64,000 bases of DNA, from contig NC_133958.1 of assembly GCF_031877795.1 (NCBI RefSeq), positions 1,302,001 to 1,366,000 of the forward strand. The letters run 5' to 3'. The notes beneath the pieces are model-generated. The model saw only the letters and a program-made list of their open reading frames with translations. It was not told the DNA's origin and did no database searches. Shown piece after piece: positions 16,874 to 36,456 of this stretch (the stretch's first letter is position 1; each line of letters begins with the position of its first letter). The position numbers and the translations under genes were made by a program. The DNA comes from Strix aluco. Its lineage: Eukaryota > Chordata > Aves > Strigiformes > Strigidae.

Positions 16874-18253
16874 TCAGGCCTTGCAGAAGCCGATGGCCGC
16901 GCAGGTGTCCCGGGGCCCGTCGCCGTTCTGCAGCGCCTCGCTCAGCTGCTCCCGGTATTTCTTCACCAGCCCCTTGCAGAGGCGGCTCAGGCGCTTGCCC
17001 AGGGCCCGGCAGGCCTTGCCCAGCGCCGCCTCCACCGCCGCCTGCCAAGAACCAGCCCCGGCAGCGTCAGCGGGGCTGCCCGTGGGGCACCGGCCCCCGG
17101 CCCCCTGCCCCGAGCCCCCCCCAGGCACCCCCTCACCTCATCGGGGTCCTCGCCCGCCATCGCCTTGATCTGCTGCAGGATTTTGGTGCACAAGCTGCAC
17201 TTCTTCCCCTTGCCCGGCGCTGCCGCGTCCCCTTCAGCCACGTTCCCTTCGGCCACGTCTCCTCCGGCCACGTGCCACTGCGGGGGGGGGACAACACGGA
17301 CCCTCAGCGCCAGGCTGGGCCCCCCAGCATGGCCCCAGCGCAGGGAGGGGGCTGGCGTCGAGGGGCTGGGGCTCACCGGGCCCAGGCTGTCCCAGAGCTG
17401 GCGGCAGTACTGCTCCCTGCGGCACCGGGTGGCGGTGGCCATGTCCTGGCACCAGGACGTGGGGCCACCCTGGCAGGGCTCGGGGACCGTGGCCTGTGCC
17501 GCTGGGCAGGGGAGGGGATGGTGAGCGCAGCCGCAGGAGTGTGTCCCCGTCACCGAGGTCCCTGCGTGTCCCCAGCTCCCGGCCCCGCACAGAGTTCGTC
17601 CCCGTGTCCCCCTGTCCCCACCAGCCCCAGGTCCCCACACGTACCCTGTCCCTGCCACCCCCAGGTGTCTGTCCCCACAAGGACCCCGTCCCATCCTCCC
17701 CAGGTCCCCACACAGACTTTGTCCCCACCATTCCTCCTGCATGTCCCCATGTCCCCTCGTCTCCCCCATCCCTGGGGACACGTCCCCATGAAGACCCGTC
17801 CCTGCCATCCCCCCTGCCCGTCCCCGTGTCCCCCTGCCCCCACCACCCCCAGGTCCCCACACGTACCCAGGTGCCTGTCCCCACAAGGACCCTGTCCCCA
17901 CCATCCCCAGGTCCCCACACGTACCCTGTCCCTGCCACCCCCAGGTGTCTGTCCCCACAAGGACCCCGTCCCCATCCTCCCCAGGTCCCCACACAGACTT
18001 TGTCCCCACCATCCCTCCTGCGTGTCCCCATGTCCCCCCCATCCCTGGGGACACATCCCCATGAAGACCCTGTCCCTGCCATCCCCAGGTCCCCACACAG
18101 ACCCCATCCCCTCTGTCCCCACGTCCCTCCCACGTGTCCCCCTCCCCTCCATCCCAGGGCGCCCGTCCCCCCGCCGCCTCCTCCTCCCCCAAAACACGAG
18201 GGACCCCCGTTACCTCCCACTGCCACCAGCACCAAGAGGAAGGCGGCAGCCAT
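16874..18253 (-). CDS. GNLY: NK-lysin / granulysin, saposin-like antimicrobial protein
   Basis: A cytotoxic-lymphocyte granule protein of the saposin family that disrupts microbial membranes. Exons in transcript order: 18214-18253, 17377-17501, 17137-17277, 16874-17041; 474 nt, 157 aa, unbroken. It starts MAAAFLLVLVAVGG, a signal peptide. Residues about 22-55 hold a saposin-A-like Cys pattern (CQGGPTSWCQDM, then CRREQYCRQLW). A low-complexity linker (about 56-78) leads to the saposin-B core with its six Cys: CSLC, then CRALGKRLSRLC in a Lys/Arg-rich helix, then DTCAAIGFC. The basic helix is what one expects of a membrane-lytic form. The linker has 15-bp in-frame repeats (VAGGD, VAEGN, VAEGD). 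In human, GNLY is on 2p11, not beside POLD2. Confidence 0.9.
17560..18160. repeat. C-rich repeats in NK-lysin intron 1
   Basis: Repeated CCCCAGGTCCCCACAC and GTCCCCACAAGGACCC words. A block at about 17640-17760 recurs at about 17920-18040, so there is a duplication of roughly 280 bp as well as short-unit repetition. Confidence 0.8.
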
Positions 18254-18322
18254 GGCGAGCCCACTCGAGCGGGTGACAGCAGGTGACAGCGGGTGACAAC
18301 CAGCACGTCCCACCCTGATGGC

Positions 18323-18329
18323 TTTTATA
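18323..18329 (-). promoter_or_regulatory. NK-lysin TATA box
   Basis: TATAAAA on the minus strand, 70 bases upstream of the NK-lysin ATG. A start site about 30 bases downstream would give a 5' untranslated region of about 45 bases. A TATA promoter fits a regulated immune gene, in contrast with the CpG-island promoters of its neighbours. Confidence 0.7.
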
Positions 18330-18899
18330 GCCCCGCGAGTGGGCTGTGGGGACGGTCGCACCACTCAGCGCCGCCGAAACCCAAAAACCCCTAAAAATGG
18401 AGCTGCGCCGGCCGCCAACCCCCTTCCTCCCTCACACCTCCGCCCCGCGGCAGGAAGGGGAGACGGGGGAGGGCTGGCTCGAGCCCCGGAGCCCCCCCAA
18501 AGATCCCCCCCCCGAGCCCCCGTGAGCCGCCGGCCCCGTGGGGGTGCTGCCGGTGGCCCGTTTCGGGGGGTGTGTGGGGACCCCACGAGGGGCGGCCCAG
18601 GAGCCCCCCAGAGCATGGGGTGGGGGGGTGGGGGGCCGCCCCGGGGTCCCCCCGTCCCCTCCTGGGCTCTGTGGAGCCCCGGGGGGCCCGTCCCGGTGTC
18701 CCCAGTCTCCCCACGAGCAATGTGGGGTCCCGGGGGCGCCCCCCGGCCCCTCCCGGGCCCAGTGTTCTCCCCGCGGGGGTCGCTCCCGGTGTCCGCCCCA
18801 TCCCCTCCCGGGTTCTGTGGGCTCCCGGTGGGTCCCGGTCCCCGCCGTCCCTCCGCGGTTTCCTCCCCCGTTTCCACAGTAACGGCCTCGCGGCGCCGC

Positions 18900-18975
18900 C
18901 GCCGCCATCAGCGGTTGCCATGGCGACCCGCCGCCTTGACGTCACTTCCGCCCCACCACCCCGCCACTTCCGGGC
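18900..18975 (+). promoter_or_regulatory. POLD2 promoter with X-box, CRE and ETS sites
   Basis: Inside a CpG island: GTTGCCATGGCGAC (RFX X-box, 18914-18927), the full palindromic CRE TGACGTCA (18937-18944) overlapping CACTTCCG (ETS core), and a second CACTTCCGG near 18965. There is no TATA box. It probably drives a non-coding POLD2 exon that joins to the acceptor at 19829. Confidence 0.6.
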
Positions 18976-19065
18976 TCGGCGGCGTTCGCGCCTTTTCCGC
19001 CCCCCCCCCCCATGGCGGGTCCGTGGTGCCGGGCTGGCGGCCCCCCCGACCTCTGACCTCTGACC

Positions 19066-19829
19066 CCGTACGTGACCTGCGCCCGGGGGGGGCCGACAAC
19101 GGGGGGGGGGGCACTGAGGGACCCTCCTGCCGGGGCCCGGGGGGCTGCTGTTGCCTTTTGGGGATCCCTGGCCCAGGGGGGCTCCCGGGGGGACCCTTTG
19201 GCCTTCTCGGTGGGTCCCGGGGGGACCCTCCTTTATGGGGGGGGGGTCCTGGTGTCCCGAGGGGGGGCTGGGGGTGTCCCTGTAGGGACCTGCTGCCTGG
19301 GGGGGGGTCCTGGGCCAGGGTGTTTTGGGGGTGGGGGGAGTCCTGGTGCTAGGAGATGTTTTGGGGGGTCCCGGTGCCCGGAGGGGGGTCTTTGTGCCAG
19401 GGGGTGTGTTTAGGGGGTGTCCTGGGGAGGGGCGGGGGGGGCTGGTGCCAGGGGGTGTCCAGAGCTCTGTGCAGGGCCCCTGGTGCCAGAGGGTGTTGGG
19501 GGGGGGGCGTCCCGGGGAGATCCAGTGGCCAAGGTGTATTCTGGGGGGGCCTTTGGGTGTCCTGGTGCCAGGGGGTGATTGGGGGGGGTGGGGGGGCTGG
19601 TCCTGGGCTTTTCCTGGCACCAACATGAGTTTGGGGGAGGGAAGGGAGGGGGAGTGCTGGGAGGGTGCAGTGTTCGGGGGGGCCAGACCCCCTCGTTTGT
19701 GTTTTGGGGGGTGAGGGCGTCTGTTTGGGGGTGAGGGCTGCCTCCAGGGAGGGATTTGGGGTGACAGTGCCGGCCGGGGCGTGCCAGCCTTAATTTACAG
19801 GGACCCTTAATTTTCCCGTTTGCTTTTAG
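19066..19829. other. POLD2 5' untranslated intron (presumed)
   Basis: G-rich, repeat-like sequence (GGGGGG...TCCTGGTGCCAGGGGGTG words) between a donor-like GTACGTGA near 19068 and the acceptor TTTGCTTTTAG ending at 19829. No coding exon is recognised. Confidence 0.4.
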
Positions 19830-19873
19830 AATCACCCCGCGTCCGGCCCCGCTGCTCCAGCTGGGCACCCACC

Positions 19874-22800
19874 ATGTTTTCGGAGCAGGCGGCCCCCACG
19901 GCGCAGGGTTTGCTGGCCCCCCCCTCCGCCCAGGCCTCCACCTTCGCCCGGGTGCCGGTCTCAGGCTACGCCGACTGCTCGCAGCCCTTCCGCCTGGGCC
20001 AGCGCAGCTTCAGCCGCCAGTACGCCCACATCTACGCCGCGCGCCTCATCCAGATGCGGCCCCTCCTGGAGGAGCGGGCGCGACAGAAGTGGGGTGAGTC
20101 GGTTTGGGGAGTAACAGCCCCCCCCAACTTTTTGAGGAGGGATGGCAAAGCCACACGGTGCCCGCTGGAAGCTTTTCAGAGATTTTCTAGCGCGTGCTGG
20201 CCATCGGTTCCTAAGCTTACGCACACCTTAAGGGGTCAGATAACCCACAGGTGATTTTTGGGGGGTGACTTCTCTGCTGGACAGTGTCTGACCCAGCCAA
20301 GGAGCATCTGTTCAACATTTCAACATTCCTGAGGGAACTGGGGGGGTTTAGTCTGGAGAAGAGGAGGCTGAGGGGAGACCTCCTGGCCCTCTGCAACTCC
20401 CTGAAAGGAGGGTGCAGAGAGGGGGGAGGAGTCTCTTGAGCCAAGGAACCAGCACCAGGCCAAGAGGGAATGGCCTCAAGCTGCGCCAGGGCAGGGTCAG
20501 ACTGGCTCTTAGGAAGGATTTCTTTGCAGAAGGGGTTGTTGGGCGTTGGAATGGGCTGCCCAGGGCAGGGGGGGAGTCCCCATCCCTGGAGGGGTTGAAG
20601 AGTCGGGTTGAGCCAGCGCTGAGGGATCTGGTGGAGTTGGGAACGGTCAGTGCTGGGTTAATGGTTGGACTGGAGGAGCTTCAAGGTCCTTTCCAACCCA
20701 GATGATTCTGGGATTTCTAAAACCACCTTTAAACATCAGCTGTGCAGAAAAAAACCTTTTTTTCTTTTTGTGCTCACCAGGCCAGGCCAAAGCTTCCGCT
20801 CGCTGTCGGGAGCACGAGGTTTGTCAGGGTGAGGGGCTGGTGGGGGCCCTGACCAGGAAGCGGGGGCCGGGGGGGCTGTTTCCTGGCCCGGCGGGGCTGC
20901 GTTAGCGGTTAGCGGGTGGGATTCTCACACCAGAGAGTTTCCATCTGAAGGCGTAACGGCAGCGCTGGATGAAGCAACCGCCTCGCTGCTGCCAGAGCGC
21001 GGTGGCTGAGCTTTCTGGCAGGCCTCGGCGCGGCGCGTGGCTCCCCGGTTATCAGATTTCACCCTCTTGGGCCGGCCGAGCTTTCGGCTTTGCCCTTCTA
21101 TGGAGGTTTTCGGGCTGGCCGCTTGTTTTTCTTTCTCTCCTTGGCCCCGTGGGCTGCGCAGAGCTGAGGGGAAGCAAAGCCTGTGCCGGGCTGTGCCGGT
21201 TCCACGGCGGATGTCATTCCTTGGCTGGCCGCCCTGCACCATAACCCTGGATTTTGCCGACGGTGACGGGAACCAGTGGTTTTGTAAAGCTCCACTTCCC
21301 GGAGTCATGTGATGGGATGAGATTTCTGGGGGTTTGTCTCACAGCGAGAAGCGCCTGCAGGCAAACTCTGGAGAAAGCAGCCCCCCTTCCCCTAAAGACA
21401 CACATTTTGGGGTGTTAGAGCCAAGAATAAGAAACTAAAACTGGATTGTTTTTTCTGACTCCGAGTGTTTGCATTCCTGGGCCTGATGAACCCGTGTTTC
21501 CAGCTCCGCTGAGGCCGGGGTGCCTGTGATCGCAGCGGGGTGCTTTCCACCAGACAGGAGTCACGTTCAGCAGGCGCGTGATTAACAAAGGGAGAGTTTG
21601 AGGGGGGAAACCATCACCCCGCTGCCTGCAGCCAGAAGGGGCGACCTGACAGAGGCACGGCAGCGAGCTTTGGCGGTGTTGTTCTGGGAGAGGAGCCCAG
21701 CAGCTCTTGCAGCGCCAGCCCAGCCTGGCAGCCAGTGCTCCCCCCTCCAGGGCTTGAGGCTTGGGATGGATGGGCTTCACTGGTTCATTTAAGCAGGAGG
21801 AAATAAAAGTCCTACAGACACGTAAACGGTGGGGCTGAAGCATCTCTGGGCCCTCATGGGTGAGGTGAGAAGTCTTGGGCTCCGCTTGTGGTGAGGGAGA
21901 TGGGGTTTTGGTGTCTGCAGATGAAGCACTGGGGCTGCGATGCTCTTTGCACCTCCCAAGGCACGTGTTGGTTGCCCTGGCCCGTATCCACTTGTGGATC
22001 CCCCATAAAGCCCAGAGGCCTGTTTGTGCCTTTCAGGCAGAGGAAACCCTGCTGCTCCCCAGCAGCTTGTTTTCATGCCGGGATCTTCCCAAATGCCCGG
22101 CTACGATGGGGGTCCCGGCTTCCAGCAGGGATCCTGGAGGGGGGATCTGGCCCTGGCAGAGGTCAGACTTGGGGGTGGTGAACAGTCTCCCATCTGAGTG
22201 GGATGTTTGGTTCATCTCCTGGATGGGGAGTGGGAACACCAACCCCTCGTGCCCAAGGGCAAGAGTACTGGCTCCGTGCCCAGGCAGGGGGGACAATCCT
22301 GGACCTGTGCACCCTCCCTTCGCAGGCAGAGCTGGACCTGTGGGCCCAGCAGGAGCTCTGCACGCTGTCCTGGGTGGTAGCTGGAAGCTGCGGGTCCCTC
22401 AGACCCCAGTGTGACCCAGCTTTCCCCCCCTCAACACAGAGGAAATGCCTGCAGGCAGCGCTGGCTCTCTGGTATGCTCTGTGGCCCCATCTGGCCTACA
22501 CATGTGGATTCGGCTCCATGCCTCGAGGAAAAATGAGAGGCTTCGCAGCATTCCCCCCCACCTCTTGCTGGCCTCGATGTTCAGGCCCTTTGAGGCGGTC
22601 CTGGCCAGCCTTGAGCCTTGCTTGCCCCCACAGCCATCCCCGAGGCTGGCCGAGCCCTGTTTCTCTCCGCAGGGGACGGCGTGGTGCTGAGGAAGCTCTG
22701 CGAGCTGCAGGCGGGTGAGAAGTGCTGCGTGGTGGGGACGCTCTTCAAGGCGATGCAGCTGCAGCCCTCCATCCTGCAGGAGATCAGCGAGGAGGTAACA

Positions 22801-25800
22801 ACCAGGACATTCCCTCCTGGGGGGCCCCCCCCACCTCCTCCACACGGCTCTGGGGGATGTGCCAACACACATCAGGACCTCGGCCGGCTTCCCCATCGCT
22901 TCCCTCGTTGCTGTGCAAATGGGAACTGCCAGGGCTTTGACCTGGGGAGCTGGTGGATAACCTCTGTGCCTACCCTGTCCCTAGACACCGTCACTCTTGG
23001 TGACACCCTCTGTGCCAGCGGGCATCACGTGTGCGCCCGCTTGCTGTTGCTTTTCCTGCCCTCGGAGGGTTTGGATCCGGCGGGGTTGGCACCCCCTTTC
23101 CTTGCTGCAGGGGAGGAGGATAAGGGGGGCAACCAGGGAAGTCCCACAGTCCCCGTGCGGTGCCGGGGGCCCATCTGCTCCCAGCTGGCTCCCGGGGAGC
23201 CCATTGGGAAGTTTGGAGCCTGCTCGTCACGGCATGAGGTTAGCACCGTGCCTGCCAGGCAGGGTTCAAAGGCAGCGGAGCGCTTGCCCGGGCGGTGATT
23301 GCAAACACGTTTCCCGAGGCGAGCCAGAGCGCCGTCTCCTGCCGCCTGGCTGAGCCGCTTCCTCCTTGGCTGGGGAGCCGCGTTGTGTTCGCTTCGCCGC
23401 GGCGCTGCGGGGAAGCGTTAAGCGAAACCAGCTCGGCCGGGTGGCGAGCAGCTGGCGAGCAGCACCGAGAGCTGCCGGGGCCTCCAAAGTGCCACCTTCA
23501 AAGCACCAGTGGGGGCTTTGACCAGGCTGGCGGTGGGGGCCCACGCTGGTGGCTGTTGTGAGTCACAGAATCAGAGTCATCTGGGTTGGAAAAGCCCTTG
23601 AAGCTCCTCCAGCCCCACCATGAACCTCACCCTGACCGTTCCCAACTCCACCAGATCCCTCAGCGCTGGCTCAACCCGACTCTTCAACCCCTCCAGGGAT
23701 GGGGACTCCCCCCCTGCCCTGGGCAGCCCATTCCAATGCCCAACAGCCCCTTCTGCAAAGAAATCCTTCCTAAGAGCCAGTCTGACCCTGCCCTGGCGCA
23801 GCTTGAGGCCATTCCCTCTTGGCCTGGCGCTGGTTCCTTGGCTCAAGAGACTCCTCCCCCCTCTCTGCACCCTCCTTTCAGGGAGTTGCAGAGGGCCAGG
23901 AGGTCTCCCCTCAGCCTCCTCTTCTCCAGACTAAACCCCCCCAGTTCCCTCAGCCGCTCCCCATCAGACCTGTGCTCCAGACCCTGCACCAGCTCCGTTG
24001 CCCTTCTCTGGACACGCTCGAGTCATTCAATGGCCTTTTTGGAGTGAGGGGCCCAAACTGAACCCACTCATCGAGGGGCGGCCTCACCAGTGCCAAGTGA
24101 TTGAACACTTGAGTGACTGAGTCATGTGCCCACACTGTGGTTTCCACGAGCGGGGTTTGGCTGGGGGGTGGGGAAAGGGCCCTTTGGGGCAGCTCAGCCT
24201 TGCTGAGGCCGTCACAGCCTGCTCTGTCCCCCCCCTCAGCACAACCTGGTGCCTCAGCCGCCCCTGCCCAAGTACATCCACCCCTCCGACGAGCTGATCC
24301 TGGAGGATGAGCTGCAGCGGATCAAGCTGGAAGGAGCCGTCGAGGTGCAGAGGCTGGTGACAGGTAAAGGACGATGGCTCCTTGGTGGGAACTGCCTCGC
24401 AGGCCCTGGCCGGGGGCTGACCGCCCGCCCTCTGCCCTAGGAACCATCTTTGCCGTGTACGGCTCCGAGCAGGACGACGGCAAGTTCCTGGTGGAGGATC
24501 ACTGCTTCGCTGACCTGCCCCGGGCGCTGCCCTGGAAAGGGCCCAGCTCAGACCGGTGAGTCTCCGCAGTGCCAGGAGCGGACCTGGCACTGCGCCCCCC
24601 ACCATATCCCCAAGCCCTGGGGACCATTTTCCCCATGTCCCCGTTGCAGTAAGAGCCTCACGTCACAAGGGATCGCGGACGGGTGCTCGTGCCCCCCACC
24701 CCTGGCTCTCTGAAGCCCCTTGGTTGTCGCGGCACAGGCAGGGGTCGGTGCAGGCAGGGAGCACAGCATGCTGCCCAAACCTCTCCGCCCAGGTTTGTGC
24801 TGCTGGTGTCGGGGCTGGGGCTGGGCAGCGGGAGTGGCGAGTCCCTGCTGAGCACGCAGCTGCTGGTGGACGTGGTGACGGGGCAGCTGGGCGCCGAGGG
24901 CGAGCAGAGCTGCGCCGCGCAGATCTCCCGGGTCATCCTGGCGGGGAACCTGCTGAGCCAGAACACGCAGAGCCGGGACACCATCAACAAGGTACGGCGG
25001 GGTCTTCAGCCTTGACCTTTTAGTCTGGAGAAGAGGAGGCTGAGGGGAGACCTCCTGGCCCTCTGCAACTCCCTGAAAGGAGGGTGCAGAGAGGGGGGAG
25101 GAGTCTCTTGAGCCAAGGACCCAGCGCCAGGCCAAGAGGGAATGGCCTCAAGCTGCGCCAGGGCAGGGTCAGACTGGCTCTTAGGAAGGATTTCTTTGCA
25201 GAAGGGGCTGTTGGGCGTTGGAATGGGCTGCCCAGGGCAGGGGGGGAGTCCCCATCCCTGGAGGGGTTGAAGAGTCGGGTTGAGCCAGCGCTGAGGGATC
25301 TGGTGGAGTTGGGAACGGTCAGGGTGAGGTTCATGGTGGGGCTGGAGGAGCTTCAAGGGCTTTTCCAACCCAGATGTCTCTGGGATTCTGTGACTGTACT
25401 CGCTGGGGCCTGGGCTGGCCTGGGGTGTCCCACAGAGAGATCAGAGGGGGCACAGGGTTGTTCCCTCACTGTCTACCTGCTGATCCAGGCAAAGTACTTG
25501 ACCAAGAAGACGCAGGCTGCAAGCGTGGAGGCTGTAAAGATGCTGGATGAGATCCTGCTGCAGCTTTGCGTAAGTGTTTGGAGCAGGATAGGGTTGGCGG
25601 GGGAATTGGGTACCTTCTGGGGGAGGGAGCCTGGCTCCTGAACCAGGGAAGCAACGCTCTGCCAGCAGCCTGGGCGTGCGGGGTGGCAAACGCCCCTTCC
25701 CCAGCCCCCAGCTTCCCTCTGAGCAGCGCATATGGTGCCGTACGGGAAGGCAGCAGGCAGCTGCCCAGCTCCAGATCCTTCTCCCGGCATCTGGTCTCTG

Positions 25801-26817
25801 TGGGGAAGCCAAGCGGGGCTTCCTGCGGGGAAGTGGCAGGAGCCAAATCGGGGAGCGAGGCAGGGCCAGCTGTGAGCTCCGGCCGGGGCTTTGCTGTGAG
25901 CCCCTTGGAAGGGGGGTGGTGTGGCCGTCCCTGCTAATCCCCGCTCTGCCCACAGACCTCCGTGCCTGTGGATGTGATGCCCGGTGAGTTTGACCCCACC
26001 AACTACACGCTGCCCCAGCAGCCGCTGCATCACTGCATGCTGCCCCTCGCCAGCGCCTACTCCACGCTCCGCCTGGTCACCAACCCCTACCAGGCCGACG
26101 TGGACGGCGTCAGGTAAAAAAACCTCGTGTGCCACCAGCTCTGTAACAGCTGTTGGCATGGGGGTGTGGGGCAAGTCACGGCAAGTACAGCCATCTGAAT
26201 GTCTCCTCCTTTCCCCCAAAATGTAGGTTTTTGGGGACGTCGGGGCAAAACGTCAGCGACATCTTTAAATACAGCAGCATGGACGACTACCTGGAGATCC
26301 TGGAGTGGACGCTGCTGGCGGGACACATCAGCCCCACAGCCCCGGACACCCTGGGTGAGGCGAGGGCTGGGTGGCCACCGAGGGCTGGGGGCCATTTGCC
26401 CTCTGAAGGGGTGCAGGTGTAGGTTCCCCTCCTAATTTCGTTCCCTCCCAGGCTGCTACCCCTTTTACAAATCGGACCCGTTCATCCTCACCGACTGCCC
26501 TCATGTCTACTTCTGTGGCAACGCTCCCCGCTTCCAGTCCAAGCTGATCCAAGGTGAGCCCCAGCCTGCAGCACCCCCCAATCCTCACTTGGGGCTGGGA
26601 TCCCACGCCGGGGTGCCGGCCGGGGGCTCCACCCGCCTGACTCCCAGTTGTCTTTGCAGGGCAGGATGAGCAGCGGGTCCTGCTGGTGACGGTGCCGGCC
26701 TTCAGCGCCACACAGACCGCCTGCCTCGTCAACCTGCGCGACCTCAGCTGCCAGCCCATCAGCTTCTCTGGCTTCGGGGCTGAGGACGATGACGGGGACA
26801 TGGAGGTCGGGCACTGA
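19874..26817 (+). CDS. POLD2: DNA polymerase delta subunit 2 (B subunit, p50)
   Basis: Accessory subunit of the lagging-strand polymerase delta that bridges POLD1 and POLD3 in the nucleus; it keeps a phosphoesterase-like fold that is inactive in eukaryotes. Exons: 19874-20093, 22673-22794, 24240-24363, 24441-24555, 24793-24991, 25489-25569, 25956-26113, 26227-26354, 26452-26553, 26660-26817; 1407 nt, 468 aa (human 469). It starts [12 protein letters not shown]; the N-terminal OB part has [20 protein letters not shown]; the phosphoesterase part has [53 protein letters not shown] and CPHVYFCGN-type text (here [12 protein letters not shown]); it ends [16 protein letters not shown]. All introns are GT-AG. 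Introns 1, 2 and 5 contain CR1 copies. It ends tail-to-tail with AEBP1. Confidence 0.97.
20325..20716 (+). mobile_element. CR1 LINE 3' fragment (copy 3) in POLD2 intron 1
   Basis: From CTGAGGGAACTGGGGGGGTT to CCCAGATGATTCTGGGATTTC; same subfamily as copies 2, 4, 5 and 7-10. Confidence 0.95.
23563..24096 (-). mobile_element. CR1 LINE 3' fragment (copy 4) in POLD2 intron 2
   Basis: Reverse-oriented; begins CACAGAATCAGAGTCATCTGGG and runs to CGAGGGGCGGCCTCACCAGT. Its length of about 530 bp includes more of the 5' side than copies 3 and 5. Confidence 0.95.
25019..25392 (+). mobile_element. CR1 LINE 3' fragment (copy 5) in POLD2 intron 5
   Basis: Starts at TTTAGTCTGGAGAAGAGG about 28 bases after the exon 5 donor and ends CTCTGGGATTCTGTGACTGT. 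Confidence 0.95.
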
Positions 26818-26977
26818 CTGAGCAGGCAGGGCGCAGACTTGATAAACCCCCCTAGCCCCTTGGAGGGTCCTGGCACCCACCACCTTTGTGTAATTCCCGG
26901 TTGTCCTCCCAGGAGAGCTGGCACGGAGCTGCCAGGGGGCACGGGAGAGAAGAGATGCTCGTACCAATATAACTTGA

Positions 26978-26983
26978 TTTATT
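26978..26983 (-). terminator. AEBP1 polyadenylation signal
   Basis: AATAAA on the minus strand, about 460 bases past the AEBP1 stop and only 161 bases past the POLD2 stop. The two convergent 3' untranslated regions therefore nearly touch or overlap. No strong POLD2 signal was found; GATAAA near 26840 is a weak candidate. Confidence 0.65.
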
Positions 26984-27438
26984 TGTGTAACAAAAAACTG
27001 TGCAGAGGGGACAGGGGCTGCGCCTGCCTCCGTGCGGGCCCTGCCCTGGAGAGCGGGACCACCCCTGCTCACCCCGCTGTGCCGGGAGACGGGGATGGGG
27101 CGAGGGCTGGGTCCTGCTTCGCCCCCTCCCCTGCCAGGCAAGAACTGGCGCTGCCCAGCCCCGAGGGACGGGGCAGAACGTCCTTTCCTGCCTGGCTCTG
27201 GAGCCCGGCAAGGGGGACGCTCCGCGGCCGCCCGGCCTTCGGGGCGAGCATCGGTGTGGCGTGCCCTGCAGTCCTAGAAAGCAGCACGGGTGAGGAGCCG
27301 GAGCCCACCCGGAACGGGCTGCCCGGGGCTCAAAGAAAGATTTTTAGAAGCGGATGCCAGAGCCTGCGGCAGGTGAAACCAAACCGGCCGCGAGCGTCCG
27401 GCCTTGGCTCGAGGCAGGAGCGAGGGGACGAGCATCTC

Positions 27439-35096
<7,658 letters not shown>

Positions 35097-35224
35097 CGCC
35101 GCGACCGCCGCTACCGGCCCCGGCCCCGGAGAACCCGGGCGGGCGCGGTGGGGGCGGGCGCAGGAGCCGGGGGCGGCACCGAGAGGCAGCGGCGCAGCGC
35201 GGGACCCGCTCGGCACCGGCTGAA

Positions 35225-36256
35225 CGGGGCTGAACGGGACCGGGACCAGCACCGGCACCGAACGGGGCTGAATGGGACCGGACGGGACCGGACGGGGCTG
35301 AACGGGGCTGAACGGGACCGAAGGGGACCGGGACCAGCACCGGCACTGCAGGGCACTGCACCAGCACTGGCACTGGCACTGCACGGGGACCGGCACTGGC
35401 ACTGCACCATCAGGGCACCAGCACTGCACGAGACTGACACTGCACCAGCACTGCACTGGCACTGCACCAGCACTGCACAGGGATGAGCACTGGCACTGCA
35501 CGGGACTGACACTGCACCAGCACTGCACTAACACTGCACAGGGACCCGCACTGCACCGGCAGACGACTGGGATGGTACCAGCACTGCAGGGCACCAGGAG
35601 TGCACAGGCCCTGCGCTGGCACTGGCACTGCACGGGCACCAACACTGGCAGCACGCGGGCAGCGTCCGTGCAGTGCACTGGCCCGGCACTGGCACTGCAC
35701 GCGCAGACACCACGCCCCTTCGCGCACCCCCCCCAGGCACCCGGTGCACCAGCACTGCGCGTGCACGAGGCCCAGGGTGCGGACGGGCCACGCTCACACA
35801 CCGCAGCCTGGTACGGACACACGGACACTGCGTGTGCTCACACACACACACACACACACACACGCTGCGCACAAACGCCTCCGCCCTGCACACGCGCAGC
35901 ACTGGACGTGCACACTGCACATGTGAGGGCACACCCGGCGTGTGGGAACCCGCCAGTGCTCAGAGCAGCACATGGACACGCTGCACACGCGACACACACT
36001 GCACACGGGTCCCTGCACATGTGACACACACTGCACACGCAACATGCACTGCACACAGCACACGCACTGCACATGCAACATGCACTGCACATGAGTCCCT
36101 GCACACGCGACACGCACTGCACACATGACCCTGCACATGCACTGCACATGGAACACTACACAAGTCCCTGCACACACGACACGCACTGCACACGTGACAC
36201 GCACTGTGCACACACGCACACAAGGCCCTGCACACAGAACATGCCCTGCACACGGA
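35225..36256. repeat. GC-rich and CA-rich repeats upstream of AEBP1
   Basis: Three arrays in series: GAACGGGGCTGAACGGGACC units (35225-35335); GGCACTGCACCAGCACTGCA units (35340-35720); a (CA)n run (about 35840-35865); then CACTGCACACGCAACATGCA units up to the assembly gap. No gene seen. Confidence 0.85.
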
Positions 36257-36456
36257 NNNNNNNNNNNNNNNNNNNNNNNNNNNNNNNNNNNNNNNNNNNN
36301 NNNNNNNNNNNNNNNNNNNNNNNNNNNNNNNNNNNNNNNNNNNNNNNNNNNNNNNNNNNNNNNNNNNNNNNNNNNNNNNNNNNNNNNNNNNNNNNNNNNN
36401 NNNNNNNNNNNNNNNNNNNNNNNNNNNNNNNNNNNNNNNNNNNNNNNNNNNNNNNN
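36257..36456. other. Assembly gap (200 N)
   Basis: Exactly 200 N, probably a gap of unknown size. It is flanked by different tandem repeats on each side, which probably caused the break. Confidence 0.99.

Noticed and set aside
15582-18276. Open frames of over 500 codons on the plus strand
   Set aside because: They run through the MYL7 end, a GC-rich minisatellite and the antisense of NK-lysin; repeat-driven openness only.
25019-25392. Possible coding exon between POLD2 exons 5 and 6
   Set aside because: The open frames are CR1 sequence and recur identically in the other CR1 copies.
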